Assembly (NCBI GenBank): GCA_011525915.1
Contig: WYBM01000060.1
Coordinates: 117,189-181,188 of the forward strand
Origin: Ardenticatenaceae bacterium
Lineage (GTDB): Bacteria; Chloroflexota; Anaerolineae; Promineifilales; Promineifilaceae
Direction: 5' to 3'
Length of the DNA stretch: 64,000 bases
The notes beneath the pieces were generated by a model, which saw nothing but the letters and a program-made list of their open reading frames with translations, was not told where the DNA came from and did not search any database. Positions 36,780 to 46,594 of the stretch are shown here, piece by piece. Within the stretch, counting starts at the first letter, position 1, and each line of letters starts with the position of its first letter. Made by a program: the position numbers and the translations under genes.

Positions 36780-37904
36780 TTACGGCCGTGTCTCTCCCTC
36801 CTCTGCCGTAGCCAGATACACGTCTGTCCCCGCCATCGAGCCAATCTCCGTGTAATAATAAAACGTCCCTTGGTAATACAGCAGTGACGTGTCCCACATG
36901 CTGCCGCTTTTGGGGAAATCAGCATCCGTGAGAACCGGGTTGGCTTCGTATTTGGTCCAGTGAATGCCATCCTGGCTAAAAGCCAGCCCACGCTTCACCA
37001 GGGACCCGGCCTGGTAAATCATGATCAGGCCATCGGGCACAAGCTGGACACGCGGTCGGTCATTACTCTTTTCTTCCCAGTCGGCATCTGGCGTCAGCAC
37101 CGGGTCACTTTCAGCAAAAGGGGCTTCCGTCGTCGCCGGGTCATTGTACTTTATCCAGTGGCGGCCATCGGTTGAAGTGGCCAGGCCAATGTGTGACTGC
37201 CCACGTTGGGCAATGCCATAAAACATCAGGAAACCATCGACCGTTTTTACCACGCTGGGCCAGGTAGGGCCGCGCTGATCCCATTCACGCTGGCTGCCGG
37301 GCAGCAGCACCGGGTCAGGGTCCACCACCCAGGGCCCCAGCGGCGAGACGGCCGTCGCCCGGCCAATGACCGAGGGGAGGCTGGCATTATTCACCGTATG
37401 AAAATACATCACCCATGTGCCATCATCCAGTTTTAACACACTGGATACGTCCGCCCCGGGGCGGGCAAACGGCACGTCGGCAGAGCTAAAGACGGGGTCA
37501 TCCTGCACGGCCGTCCAGGTCACGCCGTCCGCCGAGGTGAGGTAACCCACGCTGACATCACCCGGCCAGTTGGTGAAGCTGTTAAAAAACATGTGGAACT
37601 GCCCATCGGCAAAAATGACAGCGCCAGGGTTGATGTACGCATGAGAAATGGCGCTGGTTGGCTCCCTGGTAACTACCGGTTCGGGCAGATAGGTAAAGGT
37701 GGTGGGCAGCACGGGTCCTTTTACCTCCTCGGTGGGGGTTGGTTCCGGGGAAGGTGGAACGGCCGTCGGTTCTGGGGGAGAGGTGGGAACGAGGGTAGCC
37801 GGTACGGCCGTGGCTGTAGAGGATGATTCCGGCACTACCGGCGCCGTTTGACGGCCACAGGCAGCCAATATGGCTGCCAGCAGACACAAGGCAAAACGTT
37901 TCAT
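36780..37904 (-). CDS. Lipoprotein with five-bladed-propeller glycosidase-like domain
   Basis: This protein of about 374 residues starts with a lipoprotein signal (LLAAILAAC, Cys16), then a Thr/Pro-rich linker (20-60). A beta-propeller follows with repeated (V)GxAxSxDGxxW motifs, for example GYLTSADGVTW, GLATSTDGRHW and AFSQDGIHWTKY. This pattern is shared by GH43/GH32/GH130-type glycosidases and related sugar-binding propellers. No complete catalytic triad can be assigned by eye, so hydrolase activity is uncertain. It would be anchored on the outer face of the cytoplasmic membrane. ATG 37904 has an AGGAG site nine bases upstream; ATG 37913 is poorer. Confidence 0.75.
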   Translation of the reverse strand: MKRFALCLLAAILAACGRQTAPVVPESSSTATAVPATLVPTSPPEPTAVPPSPEPTPTEEVKGPVLPTTFTYLPEPVVTREPTSAISHAYINPGAVIFADGQFHMFFNSFTNWPGDVSVGYLTSADGVTWTAVQDDPVFSSADVPFARPGADVSSVLKLDDGTWVMYFHTVNNASLPSVIGRATAVSPLGPWVVDPDPVLLPGSQREWDQRGPTWPSVVKTVDGFLMFYGIAQRGQSHIGLATSTDGRHWIKYNDPATTEAPFAESDPVLTPDADWEEKSNDRPRVQLVPDGLIMIYQAGSLVKRGLAFSQDGIHWTKYEANPVLTDADFPKSGSMWDTSLLYYQGTFYYYTEIGSMAGTDVYLATAEEGETRP

Positions 37905-38088
37905 TGTCTCCATCTCCTGGTTGTGGTTTGCCTGTTATACGTAACCAGTCACCCATTTGGTGAGCCTGCCAGCCCGTGTTATCCCACACCATGATTCTGG
38001 CACTGGTTGGCAGTGATTGTGGCGGACATGGCAGTGGTTGACGGCCTACACTGTCGCCTAAATCAACCCTAGAACAAGGAGATGTACC

Positions 38089-38574
38089 ATGACTTTTCAA
38101 CATTCATCGAGCGCCGCAACTACCCCAGACAGACCCCAGACCAGCCGCTTTCATTTCTGGCAGAAGTGGCTGGTAGCAGCCAGCGAACTGGTGATACTGT
38201 TTGGTTTATTCACCACTTTTCTGCACCGCACCGTGTTATTTGCCCCGTTTCACGCCCAGGTAAACCCTGTTTTTTGGGACACGGCCGTGTCACCATCGGC
38301 GCTGGCGTTTCAAGGCTGGGCCTATAGCCTCCTGGGGGCAGTGATGGTGGGCTGGGGCATTTGCCTCTTTTCTCTAGCGCACACACCCTTTAAACAGCGG
38401 GAAATGTGGGCCTGGAACAGCCTCTTTTACGGGCTGCTGGCCTGGTATGTACTGGACACGGCCGTTTCGCTGCAATATGGTGTGGTGTTTAACGCTATGG
38501 TGAACACCTTCTTTCTGGTCCTGTTCCTGGTACCCCTCACCTTCACCCGCAAGGCGTTTAAGGGTGGGTCTTAA
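38089..38574 (+). CDS. Small four-helix membrane protein of unknown function
   Basis: This 161-residue protein has four predicted membrane helices (about 28-48, 77-99, 110-128, 133-152) and a polar Ser/Thr-rich N-terminus. I do not recognise a family. An AAGGAG ribosome site eight bases before the ATG supports it as a real gene. It is followed by a perfect 11-bp hairpin, so it is probably transcribed alone. No cysteine, histidine or charged cluster suggests a catalytic role. Confidence 0.7.
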   Translation: MTFQHSSSAATTPDRPQTSRFHFWQKWLVAASELVILFGLFTTFLHRTVLFAPFHAQVNPVFWDTAVSPSALAFQGWAYSLLGAVMVGWGICLFSLAHTPFKQREMWAWNSLFYGLLAWYVLDTAVSLQYGVVFNAMVNTFFLVLFLVPLTFTRKAFKGGS

Positions 38575-38637
38575 TCTGGCAAACCTGGCTTCAGTCAACG
38601 ACCACGAATGAGAAAACGGACAAGCAGATAGGTAGAA

Positions 38638-38675
38638 AGCAGGTGGCCGTGTAAAGATCCCTGAGGCCACCTGCT
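38638..38675. terminator. Perfect 11-bp inverted repeat after the membrane protein gene
   Basis: AGCAGGTGGCC (38638-38648) and GGCCACCTGCT (38665-38675) enclose a 16-nt loop and are followed by AAAATTGTTG. It is a probable terminator or transcript-stabilising hairpin, weak in T residues. The remaining 38676-38807 shows nothing else. Confidence 0.5.
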
Positions 38676-38807
38676 AAAATTGTTGTATCCCTGCAAAGGG
38701 TAGGGCAGGAAGCACGAATAAGATTGTTTTTGAGGGTGATCTCTGGTAAAACGTACACAACAAAACAAGTACACCAGGTTAGTGTGTGAAAAGAATAGAT
38801 ATGCCGT

Positions 38808-39863
38808 ATGAAACCGACCATCACTCTTTCCCAAAAACAACTCTCCACCTTTCTTCTCAACGTGGCTATCGTGCGACCAGTTTTTGTCTGGGGGCCACCC
38901 GGCATTGGTAAATCGTCACTGGTGGAGAAGTTCGCTGCTGAAGTTGGGCTCTCCTGCATTTCTCTTCTGGGCAGCCAGCTTGCCCCGGAAGATATCATCG
39001 GTGTACCACAAATTGTGGATGGTAAGAGCCGATTCTGCCCACCGGCACTGATTGCCCGTGATGAACCATACTGCCTCTTTCTTGACGAGCTTAATGCCTG
39101 CTCGCACGAGGTGCAAAAGTCATTTTACAGCCTCATTCATGATCGGCGGGTGGGGGATTACTTCTTGCCCCCCGGCTCCATCGTCATTGGGGCAGGGAAC
39201 CGGACCCAGGACAGCGCCATCGTCAAACCAATGTCTTCCGCCCTGCTCAACCGTATGGTTCACGTCCAGCTCAAGGCAACAGCAACCGACTGGCTTGAAT
39301 GGGCCTATCCTGCCGGTATCCACCCCTGGGTTGTCCAGTATATCGAAATGAGGCCAGATCATCTGTGGGTACAGCCTCCCAAAACCGAAGAACCTTTCTC
39401 TTCACCGCGTGCCTGGCATATGCTCAGTGACACACTGCATCAGTTTGGCGAAGAGGCAGATGAGCAGATGCTTGAAGCAGTCGCTTTTGGCTGTCTGACG
39501 GCCGTTCACGCGGGACAATTTAAGGCGTTTGTCAAAAAAATACGCCGTCAATACGATATAAACGCTATTATCAAAGGGGATATGCGCTGGCCAGACAAAC
39601 CTGAAGACCGGGATGTGCTCTACTTTTTAGCCCACTCGTTTCGTGCCCATCTTGGGCGTGAGTTACCAAAGAGTAAAGAGACCCTCTCGGCCGATGGCCA
39701 GTCGCTTACTCACCGCTCCAAGGCGCTTATTAAGCAGTTGGCACTCATCAACTTTGAAATCGCCCAGTTGGTTGTTTCCAATGAGGATGAGGCCCTTGAA
39801 CCCTTACCTGAGTGGTACATGGTGGAGATTGCCCGCGATCTACCACGCATTGTTGTGAACTAA
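38808..39863 (+). CDS. MoxR-type AAA+ ATPase
   Basis: This 351-residue AAA+ ATPase has Walker A VWGPPGIGKSS (Lys35), Walker B CLFLDELN (Asp93-Glu94) and a sensor-like GAGNR. This is the layout of MoxR/RavA-like ATPases that remodel a partner protein carrying a VWA domain. That partner is the next gene, four bases downstream. It would be cytoplasmic and probably hexameric. HIP-like octamers are almost absent from this gene pair, suggesting a different history from flanking DNA. Confidence 0.92.
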   Translation: MKPTITLSQKQLSTFLLNVAIVRPVFVWGPPGIGKSSLVEKFAAEVGLSCISLLGSQLAPEDIIGVPQIVDGKSRFCPPALIARDEPYCLFLDELNACSHEVQKSFYSLIHDRRVGDYFLPPGSIVIGAGNRTQDSAIVKPMSSALLNRMVHVQLKATATDWLEWAYPAGIHPWVVQYIEMRPDHLWVQPPKTEEPFSSPRAWHMLSDTLHQFGEEADEQMLEAVAFGCLTAVHAGQFKAFVKKIRRQYDINAIIKGDMRWPDKPEDRDVLYFLAHSFRAHLGRELPKSKETLSADGQSLTHRSKALIKQLALINFEIAQLVVSNEDEALEPLPEWYMVEIARDLPRIVVN

Positions 39864-39866
39864 CGG

Positions 39867-41693
39867 ATGGCTAAATCACGCCAAAACAAAAACAAGCTTG
39901 ACCCCGCCTCAGAAACATTTGCTTTGGGATTGCAAATGTTATCGCGAATAGCCATTTTCTCCCCTATGCGCTATCACTATACTGTTGTTCGCCGCAAGGG
40001 GAACCGCTGCCCAGAAAATGGTTGGGCCACTGTCACCCGCAATGGCCATATTCATACCCACCCCACACGACGTGGCACCCCCGAAGAGTGGGTCTACATT
40101 CTGGCCCACTGTCTGCTCCATCTTGGTTTTGATCATTTTCGTCCCCAAGTTGATGACCGTACTTTTCAGCTGTGGAATAGTGCCTGTGATGCCTACATTG
40201 CCCGCTTTTTGGCTCAGTTGAAGATCGGAAAAGCGCCGGCCGATATGGAAAGCGACCTCAGCCTTCTTCCTACTGGCGCTGAAGAAACGATCTTTCGCCA
40301 GATGCTCAGCGGCAACTTCCCCGAAAGCTGGCTTCACTGCGGTACAACTGGCCCCCAGGGGGCAGATATGGTTATAGAAGAGCTGGTTACCCATAGCTAT
40401 CGTAAGCCACCAGATTGGCCATCTCTGTTGGGGATAGGGATCGCGCTGGCCGTCAAGGAAGCGGTAGCCAACACAAGCCATGTTACTCTGGATCGTGATG
40501 GTCGGCCTGTTAATATGTCAGTCGCAGAGCAGGCACGTCAATGGTTTATCGCTTCCTTTCCCTTGCTGGGGGCGCTGGCCGCAAGCTTTAAAATTATTGA
40601 GGACATCAAAATTTGCCAGAGCATGACGATTAGCGTCGCGGCCGTCAATGCGGAACTACAGGAAATTTATATTAATCCCGCGGCGGCGCTTACGCCCGAT
40701 GAGATGCGTTTTGTGATGGCGCATGAGCTGCTGCACGTCGGCCTGCGCCATGACACTCGTATACAAGGACGTGACTGGTTTCTGTGGAATGTTGCCTGTG
40801 ATTATGTAATCAACAGCTGGCTCATCGAAATGGAGGTAGGGCAAATGCCCGCACTCGGCGCACTCTATGATGAAGAATTAAAAGGGTTCTCGGCCGAAGC
40901 CATCTACGACCGAATTGTCAACGATCTACGCCGGTATCGTAAATTATGGACCCTGCGGGGCAAGGGAATGGGGGACCTGATCCCCCCAAACCGACCGGGT
41001 TGGTGGCGCCTGGATGACGGCATACGTCTGGACGACTTTTATCGCAACTGCCTGATCCAAGGGCTTGAATATCATCACGAGCAGCAGCGTGGCTTTTTGC
41101 CGGCCGGTCTTATCGAAGAGATTTGGGCACTCAGCCAGCCACCTATCCCCTGGGACGTGGAGCTCGCTCGCTGGTTTGATCTCTACTTTCCAGCTTTAGA
41201 GAAGCGCCGCAGTTACGCCCGGCCAAGCCGCCGCCAGTCGGCGACACCAGATATCCCCCGTCCAAGCTGGGTTATACCGGAGGAGGCCGTCAAGGACCGG
41301 ACATTCGGCGTTATACTTGACACCTCTGGCTCCATGAGCCGCACACTGTTGGCCAAAGCACTGGGGGCAATTGCCAGCTATGCTACCGCTCGAGACGTGC
41401 CATTAGCGCGTGTGATTTTTTGTGATGCGGCGTACTATGATCAGGGGTACATGCCTCCCGAAGCAATTGCCGAGCGGGTTCGGGTACGCGGGCGAGGAGG
41501 AACAATTCTGCAACCAGCCCTCTCCTTTCTAGAGCGCACGCCCGACTTCCCCAAAAATGGTCCTGTCCTCATCATCACCGATGGCTATTGCGATATTATT
41601 ACCTTTACCTCCCCTCGCCCGCACGCCTATCTTCTTCCCAAAGGGCATCATCTTCCTTTCTCTCCTCATGGAGAACTCTTTTACATTGAGTGA
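39867..41693 (+). CDS. DUF2201-type metallopeptidase/VWA protein with a duplicated peptidase module
   Basis: This 608-residue partner of the MoxR ATPase has a zinc metallopeptidase-like module around HELLH (286-290, in MAHELLHVGLRHD followed by WNVACDYVIN). The C-terminal VWA-like domain has a complete metal-site start DTSGS (485-489). The N-terminal 150 residues contain a second, degenerate copy: HCLLH (81-85), then a phenylalanine-rich stretch and WNSACDAYIA. Its catalytic Glu is replaced by Cys. Family members are predicted metal-dependent proteases or chaperones loaded by MoxR; no substrate is known. ATPase and VWA together suggest assembly or activation of another complex. Confidence 0.88.
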   Translation: MAKSRQNKNKLDPASETFALGLQMLSRIAIFSPMRYHYTVVRRKGNRCPENGWATVTRNGHIHTHPTRRGTPEEWVYILAHCLLHLGFDHFRPQVDDRTFQLWNSACDAYIARFLAQLKIGKAPADMESDLSLLPTGAEETIFRQMLSGNFPESWLHCGTTGPQGADMVIEELVTHSYRKPPDWPSLLGIGIALAVKEAVANTSHVTLDRDGRPVNMSVAEQARQWFIASFPLLGALAASFKIIEDIKICQSMTISVAAVNAELQEIYINPAAALTPDEMRFVMAHELLHVGLRHDTRIQGRDWFLWNVACDYVINSWLIEMEVGQMPALGALYDEELKGFSAEAIYDRIVNDLRRYRKLWTLRGKGMGDLIPPNRPGWWRLDDGIRLDDFYRNCLIQGLEYHHEQQRGFLPAGLIEEIWALSQPPIPWDVELARWFDLYFPALEKRRSYARPSRRQSATPDIPRPSWVIPEEAVKDRTFGVILDTSGSMSRTLLAKALGAIASYATARDVPLARVIFCDAAYYDQGYMPPEAIAERVRVRGRGGTILQPALSFLERTPDFPKNGPVLIITDGYCDIITFTSPRPHAYLLPKGHHLPFSPHGELFYIE

Positions 41694-41729
41694 TAAGCAG
41701 CAATCTGCCAGGCATATGGCCATGCCTGG

Positions 41730-42908
41730 CTAAAGTTCATGGGCCACTTTGGCCAGGCGCGCTACGGCGCGTTCCAGGTCATGTTGGGCGGTAGAGATGG
41801 CAAAACGAACGTGTCCCTCGCCGCTGCGGCCAAAGGCAATGCCGGGCACAGCGGCAATCCGGGCTTTGTCTAGCAGGGCGTCTGCCAGTTCCAGGCTGTT
41901 GCGTTGGCTGTGCGTGAAGCGCGGGAACAGGTAAAACGCCCCTTCAATGGAACGGCATTTAATGCCTTTAATGTCGTTAAGCGCCTGTACCATAAAATCA
42001 CGCCGCCGCTGGTAGGCATCACGCATGGTGGCGATGTTCTCTTGCGGCCCATTGAGGGCAGCCACACAAGCATGCATGGTAAAGGTAGCGGCGCAAGACA
42101 CGGTCTGGCTGTTCATACGGGTGGCCAACCTGATGATGTCCGGCGCGGCCACCAACCAGCCCAGGCGCCAGCCGGTCATGGCGTAAGATTTGGTGAGGCC
42201 CATGACAGTGAGGGTGCGTTCTGCCATGTGCGGCAGGGCAGCTATGGAGAGGTGACGACGGCCGTCAAACACCAGCTTCTCATAAATCTCATCGGCAATC
42301 ACATACAAATCCGCCGCCAGGGCCACCGCGGCAATCGCTTCTACCTCTTCTGAGGTCAGTACACGCCCGGTGGGGTTGCAAGGGTTGTTCACCATAATCG
42401 CTTTGGTGCGCGGCGTTACCCTGGCTTGCAGCCGTTCCGCCGTGACCTGAAAATTGTCTTCAGCAGGCAGGCTAACAGCCACCGGTATGCCCCCGGCCAA
42501 TGTCACCATCGACGGGTAAGAAACCCAATGCGGCTCTAAAATCAACACCTCGTCGCCGGGGTTAAGGACGGCACTAAGGGCCAGATACAATCCCCATTTG
42601 CCGCCCGGCGTCAAGATGATCTGGCGGCGCGGGTCAGGCACGGGTATGTCGTTTTCCCGTTCCATTTTGGCCGCCACTGCCTCTAATGCTGGCAAAATGC
42701 CAATCATCGGCGCCGGGTAATGGGTGTGGCCAGCCGCCAGGGCGGCCACGGCGGCGGCCACAATGTGTTCCGGGGTGTCAAAGTCAGGGTCGCCCCCGGC
42801 CAGGGCAATGACATCTGCACCCGCAGCCTGCATCGCTTTGGCCTTGTCATTCACAGCCAGGGTCATCGAGGCGGGCAGGGTTTGCAATCTTTGCGAAAGT
42901 TCTTTCAT
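41730..42908 (-). CDS. Class I/II pyridoxal-phosphate aminotransferase
   Basis: This 392-residue fold-type I aminotransferase is closest in style to aspartate/aromatic aminotransferases. It has ALAGGDPDFDTPEHI near the N-terminus, NNPCNPTGRVL, DEIYEKLVFDG and the PLP-lysine motif TKSYAMTGWRLGW. The C-terminal Arg region is present. Donor and acceptor cannot be decided. It overlaps the upstream S9 peptidase gene by four bases, so amino acids released by that peptidase could be further metabolised, which is inference. Confidence 0.93.
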   Translation of the reverse strand: MKELSQRLQTLPASMTLAVNDKAKAMQAAGADVIALAGGDPDFDTPEHIVAAAVAALAAGHTHYPAPMIGILPALEAVAAKMERENDIPVPDPRRQIILTPGGKWGLYLALSAVLNPGDEVLILEPHWVSYPSMVTLAGGIPVAVSLPAEDNFQVTAERLQARVTPRTKAIMVNNPCNPTGRVLTSEEVEAIAAVALAADLYVIADEIYEKLVFDGRRHLSIAALPHMAERTLTVMGLTKSYAMTGWRLGWLVAAPDIIRLATRMNSQTVSCAATFTMHACVAALNGPQENIATMRDAYQRRRDFMVQALNDIKGIKCRSIEGAFYLFPRFTHSQRNSLELADALLDKARIAAVPGIAFGRSGEGHVRFAISTAQHDLERAVARLAKVAHEL

Positions 42909-44923
42909 AGGTGTTTCCTGAGGTATTTGTCAAACCAGCGCACCATATGGTGCAGGCGTTCAATACGGCGGTCGGTACGGCCGTCTCTACTCAGCCCGTG
43001 GGCTTCTTCGGGAAAGAGCACCATTTCCGCGTCTACGCCCAGCTTCTTAAGGGCCACAAAAACCTGCTCGCCCTGCTCCCGATCACAGCGGAGATCATTT
43101 TCGCTGTGAATGATGAGCGTGGGGGTGCGGGCATTGCCAATGAAGCTGATGGGCGACTGCTGCCAATACTGGGCCAGGTCGTCCCAGGGCTGCCCATCAA
43201 TGCCTACCAGATGTTCCGTCATCCAGTTCAGGTCTGACGAGCCGTAAAAGCTGAGGAAATTACTAACCACCCGCTGGGCCACGGCCGTCTTAAAGCGGTG
43301 TGTCTTGCCGATGATAAGGGTGGTCATATAGCCGCCGTAACTGCCACCGGTCACACCCATACGGGTGGCGTCCACATAGGGCAGCCCGGCTACCACATCG
43401 GCCCAGGCCATAACGTCAGCGTAATCCACCGTGCCCCAGCCATTGGCAATGGCCATGGCATGGTCTTCACCGTACCCCTGGCTGCCCCGTGGGTTGCTAA
43501 AGGCCACCACATAACCATGGGCCGCCAGAAAGTGAAATTCGTGCATAAAGGCTCGGCCGTACTGCGTCATCGGCCCACCGTGAATTTCCACGACAGCCGG
43601 GTAACATTGGCCAGGGTCAAACCCCGGCGGTTGCAAGATCCAGCCATGCAGTGGCTGGCCATCAGGGCCGGTAAACCACACTTCTTCGAGTTGTCCCCAA
43701 GCAATTTCGGCAAACAGGTCCTGGTTAAAGTGTGTCAGCGCAGTAGATTCATGGGTTGCCATATCATGCAGCCATACCTGCCCGGTCATGGTTTGTGTCC
43801 CCCACAGGTAGGCAAGTTTGTCCTGGGCAGCATTAAAACTAAAGCTGCCTACCAGACCAGGGTCATCAATCAGGCGTTTATAGTCACCACTGACTGTGTC
43901 AAAGGCCAGCAGAGGCTGGTTGCCCTGTTCGGTTGCCAGGACGAAGATGTGACGGCCGTCACGTGACCAGGTAGGCGGCGGCGGCGGTGTATTGCTGCCT
44001 GTGTCTGTCAGCGTCATCAGGCTGAGGTGCAGATCATGGGCCACAGAGAGGTTGCGCGCCTGGCCGCCGACGGCCGGCACCACATAAAGGCAGCTGTTTT
44101 GGGCCCAATCGCCGGGGCGGGTACGGCCCAGGTAGGCGATGGTACGGCCGTCCGGCGAGAAGGCTGGGGAAAATTTACGGCCGTGGTGCCCCGTCTCTAC
44201 CTGAACCATCTGCCCGCCCGCAGCCGGTATCAGATACAGTTCCGTAGCGTCCGGGTTCAGGTCAGGCACGGCATGCCGGTTGGAGACAAAGAGGATGTGA
44301 CGGCCGTCTGGCGACCAGCAAGGTTCGGTTTCGTGCTTGTCACCTTCCGTCAGCTGCACCCCTTCCCCCGTCTCTGCGTCAAACGTCCAGATATGCCACT
44401 TTTCCTGGGGCAGGTAGCCCACACCGTCACTTTTGTACGTGAGGCTGGTGATATGCCGGGCGACCACGCCTAACTTCTTCTTTTGCTCATCCTTTTCCCG
44501 TTCGATGGCTTCCTGGTCTTTTTGGCGGAATTGGGCCACAAAGTGACGGCCGTCTGGTGACCAGGAAAACCCGGCAAAGCTGCCCAACACCTCTGTCACC
44601 GGCCGGGCTTCGCCACCCTGAAAAGGAATAACACAAAGCTGCATCTGCTTTTCGTCCTGGCGGTTAGAAAGGAAGGCGATGCTTGTGCCATCTGGTGACC
44701 AGCGTGGGTGGGTGTCTGTCTGGTTGCCAACGGTAAAACGGCGCGGGGGGGCACTGCCGTCTGTGGGTACAAGCCACAGGTTAGCGTACTTTTTTTCTGT
44801 TTTACGGTCTACCCGCAGCAAGCCAAAGATGATGTAACGGCCGTCTGGCGACATATGGGGATCACTGACAAGCTGCAGGTGGTAGAGGTCTTCGGCCGTT
44901 AACGGCCGTTTCATTTCCAACAT
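42905..44923 (-). CDS. S9-family serine peptidase (acylaminoacyl-peptidase-like)
   Basis: This 672-residue protein has an N-terminal beta-propeller with repeated WSPDGRH or FSPDGRT motifs (TolB/PD40-like) and a C-terminal alpha/beta-hydrolase. The nucleophile is in GVTGGSYGGYMT (Ser528); the Asp is in HSENDLRCDREQGEQ and the His in PEEAHGLSRDG. It would trim short peptides or N-acylated ends. Many of the SPDGR codons coincide with ACGGCCGT octamers. The start codon overlaps no other gene. The stop overlaps the aminotransferase. Confidence 0.95.
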   Translation of the reverse strand: MLEMKRPLTAEDLYHLQLVSDPHMSPDGRYIIFGLLRVDRKTEKKYANLWLVPTDGSAPPRRFTVGNQTDTHPRWSPDGTSIAFLSNRQDEKQMQLCVIPFQGGEARPVTEVLGSFAGFSWSPDGRHFVAQFRQKDQEAIEREKDEQKKKLGVVARHITSLTYKSDGVGYLPQEKWHIWTFDAETGEGVQLTEGDKHETEPCWSPDGRHILFVSNRHAVPDLNPDATELYLIPAAGGQMVQVETGHHGRKFSPAFSPDGRTIAYLGRTRPGDWAQNSCLYVVPAVGGQARNLSVAHDLHLSLMTLTDTGSNTPPPPPTWSRDGRHIFVLATEQGNQPLLAFDTVSGDYKRLIDDPGLVGSFSFNAAQDKLAYLWGTQTMTGQVWLHDMATHESTALTHFNQDLFAEIAWGQLEEVWFTGPDGQPLHGWILQPPGFDPGQCYPAVVEIHGGPMTQYGRAFMHEFHFLAAHGYVVAFSNPRGSQGYGEDHAMAIANGWGTVDYADVMAWADVVAGLPYVDATRMGVTGGSYGGYMTTLIIGKTHRFKTAVAQRVVSNFLSFYGSSDLNWMTEHLVGIDGQPWDDLAQYWQQSPISFIGNARTPTLIIHSENDLRCDREQGEQVFVALKKLGVDAEMVLFPEEAHGLSRDGRTDRRIERLHHMVRWFDKYLRKHL

Positions 44924-44977
44924 ACATGTTCTCCTGATTTTGGCAAATGATAACGTTATCGGGGAGGGGGGCCAAAT

Positions 44978-45829
44978 TTAAGTTAGGACAAACACCTGCC
45001 CTTCATGACCAGGCGTTACCGGGAAGGCAGGCGGGTTGGCTTCAATAGCAGCCGTGATCATATGATCAATGGTGGCATCATTGTGGGCGGGATCATAATG
45101 GAAGGTGACCAGCTCTTTTACACCAGCCAGCGCGCCAAACTTAAAGGCATCCGTCAAGGAGGAATGTCCCCAGCCAACATGCCGGGCCCTGTATTGTTCG
45201 TGGGTGTACTGCGTATCATGAATAAGCAAATCAGCATTGGCGGCCAGGGCATGGCCAGACGTCCAATCCGGGCTAAGGGGGAAACGCCCCAGCCCCAAAG
45301 CCGGTTCATGGTCTGGCAGGTAGGTGAGCGTAGGCCCATGGGGGTGATTTTCGGTGATCCGGTAACCAACAGTGGGCCCAGGATGGCAAATGAGCATAGT
45401 CTGCACGTGAAATTCGCCAATATCAAACGCAGGGCAGGGAACTTCATGCAAAACAATGTCACTGGGCAGTTCGTTGATGCGAATGGGAAAAAGCGGCGGC
45501 GACAGGTAACGAGTGATACGTGACAGCAAATTCAGGGTAGTGCTGGCCGGCCCCCAGATGTGAATTTCCATTTCTGGGTCGAAGATGGGCGCAAAAAAAC
45601 CCAAACCCTGAATGTGGTCCATATGCAAATGGGTGAGCAGAATATCCAGGCGCGAGCGGGCGTGCAAAAGAGCATTCCCCAACGGCCGTATGCCTGTTCC
45701 CGCGTCTAACACCAACACCGTGCCCTGTGACCCACGTATTTCTACACAGGCTGTATTCCCACCATATCGGGCCATCTCCAGGTCTGGCGTGGCCAACGAA
45801 CCGCGTGTGCCCCATAATTTGATGTGCAT
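44978..45829 (-). CDS. Metallo-beta-lactamase-fold hydrolase
   Basis: This 283-residue MBL-superfamily protein has the metal-binding motif THLHMDH (66-72), the early LWGTRGSLATP and YGGNTACVEI strands and later His/Asp motifs (HDTQYTHEQY and the downstream HYDPAHND). The sequence resembles the cyclic-nucleotide phosphodiesterase/RNase Z-like branch rather than beta-lactamases. Substrate is unknown. It is followed by a tandem repeat array. Confidence 0.88.
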   Translation of the reverse strand: MHIKLWGTRGSLATPDLEMARYGGNTACVEIRGSQGTVLVLDAGTGIRPLGNALLHARSRLDILLTHLHMDHIQGLGFFAPIFDPEMEIHIWGPASTTLNLLSRITRYLSPPLFPIRINELPSDIVLHEVPCPAFDIGEFHVQTMLICHPGPTVGYRITENHPHGPTLTYLPDHEPALGLGRFPLSPDWTSGHALAANADLLIHDTQYTHEQYRARHVGWGHSSLTDAFKFGALAGVKELVTFHYDPAHNDATIDHMITAAIEANPPAFPVTPGHEGQVFVLT

Positions 45830-45849
45830 GATCTTCTTCCTTGATCAGT

Positions 45850-45961
45850 CAGTAGGTCAGTGTTCAGTAGGTCAGTGTTCAGTAGGTCAGTGTTCAGTAG
45901 GTCAGTGTTCAGTTGACTGCTTCACTGCCCACTGATTACTGCCCACTGATTACTGCCCACT
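45850..45961. repeat. Four 15-bp tandem units plus 14-bp units
   Basis: CAGTAGGTCAGTGTT is repeated exactly four times at 45850-45909. Then a different unit, ACTGATTACTGCCC, is repeated two to three times up to 45961. The array reaches the stop codon of the PAS gene at 45950. It is the clearest member of the CAGT/ACTG intergenic family. Confidence 0.95.
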
Positions 45962-46351
45962 GGAATCTACTTCCCAAAAAATAGCCATCGCCCCTAAAAA
46001 CCGGTCTGCCTGGCCGATGAGAGGGAAGGTGGTGATAGCGATAAAACGGGGGATATTATCAAAGGCAGTTAGCCATATCTGGCGGAAAGTAGGGCGGCGC
46101 TGGTTCAGGGCATAGACCAACGGCCGTTCCTCGTGTGGGATTGGCCCGCCGGCCTTGTCCGTAATGGTGATGATCTTCGTCCACTCATCAAGGTTAACCT
46201 CCCCGGCCTCTTCAAAACGGCGGCCCAAAATGAGTTCGGCCGGTTCGTTGTAGAAAACCAGGCTGCCTTGTTCATCGATGATAAAAATCGGCATGGCCAG
46301 GCAGCTTGCCAGGTGACGCGCCAGAATCACTTCAATTTCTTTCGGGAACAT
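45950..46351 (-). CDS. PAS-domain protein
   Basis: This 133-residue stand-alone PAS domain opens IFIIDEQGSLVFYNEPAELILGRRFEEAGE and closes with a strand ending RFLGAMAIFWE. There is no output domain, so it may act as a small sensor or be a fragment of a kinase. Ligand is unknown. Its last codons and stop are made by the ACTG repeat array. Confidence 0.8.
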   Translation of the reverse strand: MFPKEIEVILARHLASCLAMPIFIIDEQGSLVFYNEPAELILGRRFEEAGEVNLDEWTKIITITDKAGGPIPHEERPLVYALNQRRPTFRQIWLTAFDNIPRFIAITTFPLIGQADRFLGAMAIFWEVDSSGQ

Positions 46352-46594
46352 CTTTTTCTCCGTAATTCATACCCACATATCCGTCACGGGCAATCGACGA
46401 CCGGTGGAAAGCGTGCCGATTATGGTCTACCGATGACGGATAATAGGAACGGGTTGGTGGCAGCATTATAAAAGCTGTGGCCGGCAGCAATCAAGTATAA
46501 TGACCATGTTTCCGAACCTAACTATATGAAAGTGACACAGTTTAAGCTAATATACGCCATGTAGGAGTTACGGCCGTATGCCATGATGCTCATC

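Noticed and set aside
45850..45961. Possible CRISPR array
   Set aside because: Units are 14-15 bp and directly adjacent with no unique spacers, and no cas genes are in the window.
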